In this document: positions 59,501 through 64,000 of the stretch, piece after piece
Numbering within the stretch: the first letter of the stretch is position 1
Layout: the number at the start of each line of letters is the position of its first letter
DNA from: Bettongia penicillata ogilbyi
Lineage: Eukaryota > Chordata > Mammalia > Diprotodontia > Potoroidae
DNA length: 64,000 bases
Direction: 5' to 3'
Assembly: GCA_023548195.1 (NCBI GenBank)
Contig: JAJHZJ010000419.1
Span: forward strand, 2,992,273 to 3,056,272
The notes under the pieces: generated by a model
Seen by the model: the letters and a program-made list of their open reading frames with translations, nothing else
Told to the model about the DNA's origin: nothing
The model's database searches: none
Position numbers and translations under genes: made by a program

Positions 59501-62500
59501 TTAGAGATACTGTAAAGGGGATTATTATTAACGTATAGGTTAGAGAAGATGATCTCAAGGAGCCTCGAACTATGAAATTCTGTGATTCTGACGTCAGTTA
59601 TGCAAACCAGCTCCTAGCCCTTTTCTGTTCAACATTTTTATCCCTAACAGGGATTAAGTTGGATACTTCTGTCTTTAATATAGTATATATATTACTATAT
59701 ACTTATCAAATTCAGGACTGACACAAAGCTGGGAGAGGGAACTAGAATCATGGGATCTCTGATCAGAAAGGTCCTCAGTAATCAAATAATTCAACCCATC
59801 TCTGAGTCATCCTTTCTATAACATTCCTCTAAAATAATCATATGTTGCTTCTTGAATAGTCAATAAATAAGATCTTGATACTTTCTGAGGTCACCATCTC
59901 CACTCTTGGACTAATTTGTTAGAATTTGTTTCCTTATATTTAGTCAAAATACGTCACTCTGTAACTTCTGTTTGTTGGTCTTAATTATATGTTGAGGCTA
60001 AGCAATAATGATGATAATTAATCATCTAAAACCTTCTTCCACATACCAGTCTCTTAAATATTTTGGTATAGTGATAATATCACTGATAGGTTTATCTTCT
60101 CCTAATTCCTTCAGTCCATGCTTTTATAACATGAATACCAGTTGTCTCACTATCCACTTCTCTAGTCATACTACAACTTATCAATGTCTTATCTGGTATG
60201 GAAAGTTAGCACTGGACACACCACTCCAGATATGGCCTTACCAAGACAAAGGATTCTTCTATATTCTTCTATATATGATTGCCACTTCACATTAACTCCC
60301 CTATATCTGTTTTATATCAACTGTCACCTACCCATGGTTTCCCCATGTTATACTTGTGGAATTCATTTTCTGAACCCAAATATAGAACTTCATATTAATC
60401 TCTATTAAATTTCATTTTGCTAGGTTTGTGCTACTATTCCAGCTATCAATGTACACTTGAGATCTCCATAGACATCCCACAGGATGAAATTTGAATATGT
60501 CTGAGTATCCTGTACTGTTTTTAAAAAGCAACTACATTGGTATAAGAAGCAACTCTGTCTAAAAGTTAAACAATAGTTCCAGACCCATAGAGGTAGGTGG
60601 GGGTTTCCTTACCAGGAGTTTCCTGCACAAGTGAAATCACAAGATGGGGAAGATTTGCCCAGACCATATGGTTCATGTGAGCAAGATCTGATTATTTTAA
60701 TGAACTGTAAGCTCAATGTCACTCAACTAAAAAACCTACACGATCTTTGGCAGCATTAACATAAATCTGGTATCCAGAAAAGAGGTACAAATTATTCTAC
60801 TGTACTATGCAGTACTGGAACAATGTATTTAGGTCTGGATGAACATTTTAGGAAAGAAGCCAAAAGGGAACCAAGATGGTAAGAGTTATCTGAGACGTGA
60901 CAAAGATGGAAAAGAGACTTAAAATAATTTTAGGGATCAAAGAAATGGGGAATGGGGCTCCAAGAAAGAGAAGACAAGGTAGACAGACACAGGATGATAG
61001 GAATAGAACTGGAAGAAACAAAGGATCATAGGCTGAAAGCTGAATCTTAAATGTCATTTAATTTAAAATTTTCATTTCACAGCTGAGAACACTAAAACCC
61101 AGTTAAGTGATTTGCCCAAGGTCATAGATAAGTGGCAGAACTAGACACTTGAACATTGCTTCTCTGCTTCCAAATGTAGTATTGCTTCTGCAACATGGAT
61201 GACTTCAAATATTTTAAAGGCTGTACTATAGAAGCCTTCACAAAAGTCCTATTCCAACAGTTTATGATGGCATAGAAGTAATCCACCTTGAAAAACAAGG
61301 AGAAAAAAAAATGTACATTGTCCAGACTAGATGCAATGTACTTGCAACTCCAAATATGACCTGAACCAAATTAAACTGTAATTGGGAATGACCAACAAAA
61401 TAAATAAACATACATTACAACATAGATCATGTTAATTTATAGTTGTCTAAGTCAACATATCCACAGGGATCCATTTCTATTTGAATTTGATACCACTGGT
61501 TCATATCATATGATATATAGCTAGCTGAGCCCTCAATATGTATATCCTGGACAGATAATGCAGATAGTCAATGATATGGATCCAAAATTGAACAGGTAAA
61601 GTTGTTAGATTATATTTGGTAAATTCCACAATTCTCTCAATGATCCCAAGTTTCTCCCTAAAACACCCCATTTTAAAAACACTAATGCATTGTGGTAAAA
61701 CATGAAACACCATGAACTTTTAAAGATCAGTTTGCCCAAAGGATAATGAAAACACACCTGAAAGGCATAAATATTTTGCAAACATACTATCTATGACAAC
61801 ATATACCCAAGAAGTGGCCAAGATATACACTACAAGAAAGGGCTTCAGTTATGTGTTGAGGGTGAGGGATAAGGCCAACCTATGGACAGCCCACCTTCAA
61901 GGCTGGTACAAAGGTAATGTTCAAAGACCTAGAGAAGAGCTTGACATGTTTGAGGATTTCAGGGAGGACATGAATAAGAACTTCATAGGAGAAGTTTAGG
62001 TAGATTCCAGTCTGCACAGCTGGAGTGACTAACTGCATTGAGAAGAGTATGCACTCACTGAAAGTATTGAGGTGATGTAGAAAAAGACTCTTATTAGATT
62101 AATCTGGACAGCTGAGAATAGCCCTAGGTCCAGGAGGGAGGCAGGTTTCAGCCCTATATCAGATCTTCCTAAAGAGAATAAGTATGAATTCAGCCACCAA
62201 GTCAGCTTCAAGGCTTATTCATTTAAAGGCCTTAAGATGTATCTATATGAATGTATAATTTCATTGGTGTACAGAGTGAGGAGACTCCTTTTACCAATAC
62301 AAATGGCAACTATTCTGTAATTAATTGGCTAGAGAGTAGCCTGGGGACACTGAGAGTTAAGGGACAGCCCCAGGGATCCAGTGGATATTAGGCAGAACTT
62401 AAAATACCCTTCTGTCCTGAAGTCTGAGGTCCACCTACTATGTCACATAACCTCTTTGTTCTATTTCTAATTGTCTAATTAGGAGAAAAATAATTCTATT

Positions 62501-62971
62501 CAGGTTAGGATAACTGATTTATTTCCTTATATGTCACAGATTCTTAACCTCAAAAGGAAATTAAAACATTTCAGCCTCTGTGTCCATCAAGAATATTTAT
62601 TCCCATTAGTGTACTTTCTTGGTGGAATAGTGGATAGAGTTCCAGCTGGGAGGCAGGAAGTTTCAAATCTGGCCTCAGACACTTACTAGCTATGTGAACC
62701 TGTGCAGGCCACTTAACCCTTTGTGCCTCAGTTCTTCATCTGTAAAATGAATTGGAGAAGTAATTGGCAAATTACTCCAGTATCTTTGCCAAGAAAGACC
62801 CAAATAGGGTCACAGAAAGAGGGACATGATTGAAACAGCTAACCAAGGACACAGCGTACCTTCTCATGTAGGTCATTTATCTCTTCAATACATCCTGGGT
62901 AGAAAGCACAAAGTTTTACTAAATGCAGCTCATTATTAGGAATCCTCAAGAGAAGGTCTGTTGCCAAATCC
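47473..62971 (-). CDS. WDR17: WDR17, WD repeat protein 17, C-terminal part (seven 3' exons)
   Basis: Seven minus-strand exons (62860-62971, 57525-57666, 56978-57080, 55733-55834, 50579-50677, 50096-50279, 47473-47592) join in phase to 861 nt plus one leading base: 286 residues and TGA. The protein is helical and Leu/Ala-rich (IPNNELHLVKLCAFYPGC, LAETALADGNVFETVKYYLL, NELLILYGYIGALLAIRRQY) like an alpha-solenoid, then a Ser/Pro linker (PPHTPPSDSQRM) and a conserved-looking end (VNPFSPLGTGIRLNPF). The WD-repeat half lies beyond the right edge. The name rests on recalled family sequence and on the known convergent neighbour SPATA4. No TM segment or known catalytic motif is visible. Human WDR17 is about 1,300 residues, so roughly a fifth is here. 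Confidence 0.87.
48111..48160. repeat. GATG/GATA/GACA short tandem repeat
   Basis: Tetranucleotide units GATG, GATA, GACA and AACA over about 50 nt, next to a SINE. Confidence 0.9.
48165..48395 (-). mobile_element. CORE-SINE in WDR17 intron
   Basis: TTCAGTTGTGTCCAACTCTT, TGAGGAATTGAGGCAAACAG and GTGACTTGCCCGAGGTCACA; same family as at 18.0 and 33.6 kb. In sense with WDR17. Confidence 0.82.
48400..50095. other. WDR17 intron, no other feature seen
   Basis: Unrecognised sequence; the 81-codon frame at 48794 has no supporting family resemblance. Confidence 0.4.
50096..50279 (-). CDS. WDR17: WDR17 penultimate coding exon
   Basis: 184 nt from AATACACAG|AT to ATCCAG|GTACAG encode STEEPPHTPPSDSQRMIYA, LLKKMKEETLRGI and HISCLTGLKIQ. 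It follows a short 299-nt intron. It has no long open frame of its own because both flanks close quickly; phase and content link it to both neighbours. Confidence 0.92.
50579..50677 (-). CDS. WDR17: WDR17 exon
   Basis: 99 nt from TATTTCAG|CC to AACAA|GTGAGT encode QLLKRRDVSVPLKIEQL and EELDAWRACLHLAN. The frame hits TGA at the donor if read through, which could be mistaken for the end of the gene; two more exons follow in phase. The open frame upstream of the acceptor is intron. Confidence 0.92.
50880..51420 (+). mobile_element. Possible L2-like remnant
   Basis: Pyrimidine-rich sequence with an unusually long + frame (50895-51383), resembling an L2 ORF only in composition and a few phrases. 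Confidence 0.25.
51430..52330. other. WDR17 intron, no feature seen
   Basis: AT-rich unique sequence with a G-rich stretch near 52.26 kb. Confidence 0.4.
52340..52500 (+). mobile_element. Old L3/MIR-like tail
   Basis: ACCAAGGAGGAAACTTAGCT and AAAACTGAAGGCCTGTCC resemble the end of an L3-type element. Confidence 0.45.
53170..53620 (-). mobile_element. L3/CR1-like LINE fragment, antisense
   Basis: CACCTAATCCAACCTATAAC, AAGCTTCACTTAAAAGCCTC and GGGGCAGATCTAATTGTTAA follow the antisense 3' end of the CR1/L3 group. Confidence 0.6.
54936..55140 (-). mobile_element. RTE-tailed SINE or RTE 3' fragment, second subfamily
   Basis: GTGTTTGTCCTTTGTTTTCA and AGAACCAATGACATCATGGG are the reverse of the RTE 3' terminus at 22.7 kb; the following GAATTGGATTTAAGTGAGGC and TCAAGATGAGTGATGATG belong to a different SINE body from the copies at 25 and 17244. 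Its far edge, up to about 55.33 kb, is unclear. Confidence 0.65.
55733..55834 (-). CDS. WDR17: WDR17 exon
   Basis: 102 nt from CTTTTAG|AG to ACAAG|GTACTT encode VRNELLILYGYIGALLAI and QYQSIVPALYEYT, hydrophobic helices of the solenoid type. It begins and ends with split codons that fit both neighbours. Confidence 0.92.
56335..56455 (+). mobile_element. Old repeat tail
   Basis: GTCAACAAACATTCATCAAA and GTGCCAGGCACTGTGCTGAG followed by TCAAGGAGCTCACTGAGA; same family as at 25.92 kb. Confidence 0.5.
56978..57080 (-). CDS. WDR17: WDR17 exon with tandem donor
   Basis: 103 nt from AAAAACAG|AA to AGTGA|GTGAGT encode SHSDWSLDTVYPVLDLL and YVRTERLILHKC. The donor reads GTGAGTGAGT, offering two sites 4 nt apart; only the downstream one keeps the frame into the next exon. 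Confidence 0.9.
57525..57666 (-). CDS. WDR17: WDR17 exon
   Basis: 142 nt in phase 0 from TTTTCTAG|TGT to AAAC|GTGAGT encode 47 codons, with LPTLEECTGLAETAL, VKYYLLSKEPEKALPI and GIRFIK, a TPR-like pair of helices. It ends with one base of a split codon that the next exon completes. Confidence 0.9.
57880..58480 (+). mobile_element. L2 LINE ORF remnant
   Basis: GCCTCTGCCCTGGGTCCCGT, CATCTATAAATTCAGTCTTC and CTGAGCTCTAGTCCCCTATT are L2-like in order and sense. The 91-codon frame at 58152 is part of it. Confidence 0.5.
58650..58801 (+). repeat. Copy 1 of a 150-bp direct duplication
   Basis: Begins AAGATCTTGATACTTTCTGA and ends near ATAATCTAAA. It matches 59869-60031 with about eight substitutions and one 8-9-nt gap. 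Confidence 0.9.
58850..58890. repeat. Short AATAAAATAGAATT tandem repeat
   Basis: Three near-perfect units of a 14-nt A/T motif. Confidence 0.8.
59750..60570 (-). mobile_element. L3/CR1-like LINE, antisense
   Basis: TTCAACCCATCTCTGAGTCA, ACACACCACTCCAGATATGG and TATTAAATTTCATTTTGCTA follow the antisense CR1/L3 order. Split by the duplicated unit at 59.87-60.03 kb. Confidence 0.65.
59869..60031 (+). repeat. Copy 2 of a 150-bp direct duplication
   Basis: Same unit as 58650-58801 with an extra 8-9 nt (TTTGTTGG) before TCTTAATTAT. It lies in a stretch otherwise read as an antisense L3 element. Confidence 0.9.
61020..61195 (+). mobile_element. Old L3/MIR-like tail
   Basis: TCATTTCACAGCTGAGAACA, AGTGATTTGCCCAAGGTCAT and GATAAGTGGCAGAACTAGAC. 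Confidence 0.6.
61200..62600. other. WDR17 intron, unrecognised repeat-like sequence
   Basis: 61.76-62.02 kb (frame WTAHLQGWYKG) reads like a LINE or transposon relic I cannot name; the rest shows nothing. Confidence 0.3.
62606..62842 (+). mobile_element. CORE-SINE beside a WDR17 splice donor
   Basis: GGTGGAATAGTGGATAGAGT, GGCCTCAGACACTTACTAGC and GGTCACAGAAAGAGGGACAT. It ends about 16-18 nt from the donor of the exon at 62860-62971, antisense to WDR17. Confidence 0.85.
62860..62971 (-). CDS. WDR17: WDR17 exon (most 5' in window)
   Basis: Acceptor TTGAATAG|GG and donor GAGAAG|GTACGC bound 112 nt: one base finishing a split codon plus 37 codons. It encodes DLATDLLLRIP and CIEEINDLHEK. I found no further exon between here and the right edge of the window. 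A SINE ends about 16-18 nt into the following intron. Confidence 0.9.
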
Positions 62972-62999
62972 CTATTCAAATGACAAAAAGGGGGAGAGT

Positions 63000-64000
63000 T
63001 ATTAGGAAAATCTAAATATAACTTCTATAAAATTTTCAAAATCATAACACTTTTATTATTTCTTCCTTGCATTATCTATTTACTATTTAAAATGGTAATT
63101 GTACACTGAATCTTAGAGCTCCTCATCTAAGTATGTCATCAACATTAAAGTGGTATGAGGGAGAATTCATCTTGCTACTCATGTATATTTTATGATTTTC
63201 AGATACAATGTAACACTTGAGTTACTATGAATATGATTGTGCATATGAATATGAACTTTATTTAGGGAGTTGGAGTCTCTAGCCAAATCAAGAAGTCCCA
63301 CACGCTCTTCTTGCATTCAATTGATTAATCAACCTTCCCTAAAGCCAAAGCATGGCCATTTTTGTTTTGCATACAAAACTGGAAAAGTGAGACTAGCTAG
63401 CATGCTAAACTAATTTAAAAATATGACTTTTAAATTTTTGGTACTTAGTAAATCTTCTGGGAATCAACAAGCTAACAAAAATGCAAAGGAATGAAAATGA
63501 TGGATTTCACTTTTTAAAAATTCATTTAGTGACCCACAAAATTAGATGCATAAATTTATTAGGAGATTAAAATACAAAATTGGACTGAAAGCTTTACAGT
63601 TTTGAACAAACTTTTTTCAGTGCAACCTCCTTTTACATCATAATGGGAAAGTGTTAGCTATCTGTTCTGGGAAAGTATATAACAATATAAGAAATATGCA
63701 TAATCAACTTCCAGTTATACAAAACAATACTATGGGGGAGGAGGACCCTCCCAACATTATTATTTTTATTTTTCACTTTTCGTGCTTTTCCTCCTCTTTC
63801 TGCTTCCTGTCTTCGGTTTACTATTATTTCATAAGCAGAGTTAATAGAAAATGGAGAAAAGAAAAGGGGACTCAGATCTATTTGAATAATATTTCATTTA
63901 GTCCTAGTAAATGTCCTAAGAGGGAGGCAGTTTGAAGACTCTTCAATGTTATGTGAAATTATTTTATGTTATGTGTGAAATTATTATTAAGAACAAAATA
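63000..64000. other. WDR17 intron at the right edge
   Basis: No exon with matching phase and splice sites found on the minus strand; the 94-codon + frame at 63651 has no family resemblance. Confidence 0.45.

Noticed and set aside
63651..63935. 94-codon + frame near the right edge
   Set aside because: Antisense to WDR17 intron, no motif, AT-driven composition.

Overview
This is vertebrate nuclear DNA, and the interspersed repeats point to a marsupial. The window has tRNA-derived SINEs whose 3' ends match an RTE-type LINE, the RTE element itself, antisense marsupial-type L1 copies, and abundant old L2, L3/CR1-like and MIR-like sequence. Genes are split into short exons with GT-AG introns, and the only strongly GC/CpG-rich stretch (about 14.69-15.46 kb) sits at a gene start. 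The species cannot be fixed from the sequence alone.

Two protein genes are supported, arranged tail to tail. SPATA4 lies on the + strand and is complete as read: six coding exons from 14875 to 35906 encode 296 residues, with a CpG-island promoter and an AATAAA signal at 35987. The 3' end of WDR17 lies on the - strand: seven coding exons from 62971 down to 47473 encode the last 286 residues. Every exon phase in both genes joins cleanly. The convergent SPATA4/WDR17 pair matches the gene order known on human 4q34, which supports both names. About 11.5 kb between the two stop codons holds L1, L3 and MIR-like repeats and no gene that I can see.

Layout: 0-1.2 kb SINE and L1 3' end; 1.2-4.6 kb a decayed retrovirus-like locus with a striking local rearrangement; 4.6-14.6 kb intergenic DNA with L2, L1 and RTE relics; 14.7-36.0 kb SPATA4, with a solitary LTR in intron 1, a near full-length dead RTE LINE in intron 4, and L3 plus L1 fragments in intron 5; 36.0-47.4 kb L1/L3-rich spacer; 47.4-64 kb WDR17 3' exons and repeat-bearing introns.

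The most unusual structure is at 2.0-4.5 kb. A 741-bp block (2522-3262) is built almost entirely from four nearby templates: an inverted copy of 3782-4194, an inverted copy of 2034-2199, a direct copy of 4357-4487, and a return copy of 2491-2521. The copies are 98-100% identical. This is the pattern expected of a recent multi-step replication template switch, or else of an assembly error. Other points of interest are an out-of-frame ATG with strong context 7 nt before the SPATA4 start, a 4-nt tandem splice donor in WDR17, a solo LTR with a matching 5-bp flank in SPATA4 intron 1, and a 94%-like duplication at 58.65/59.87 kb. I found no new enzymatic or defence system.
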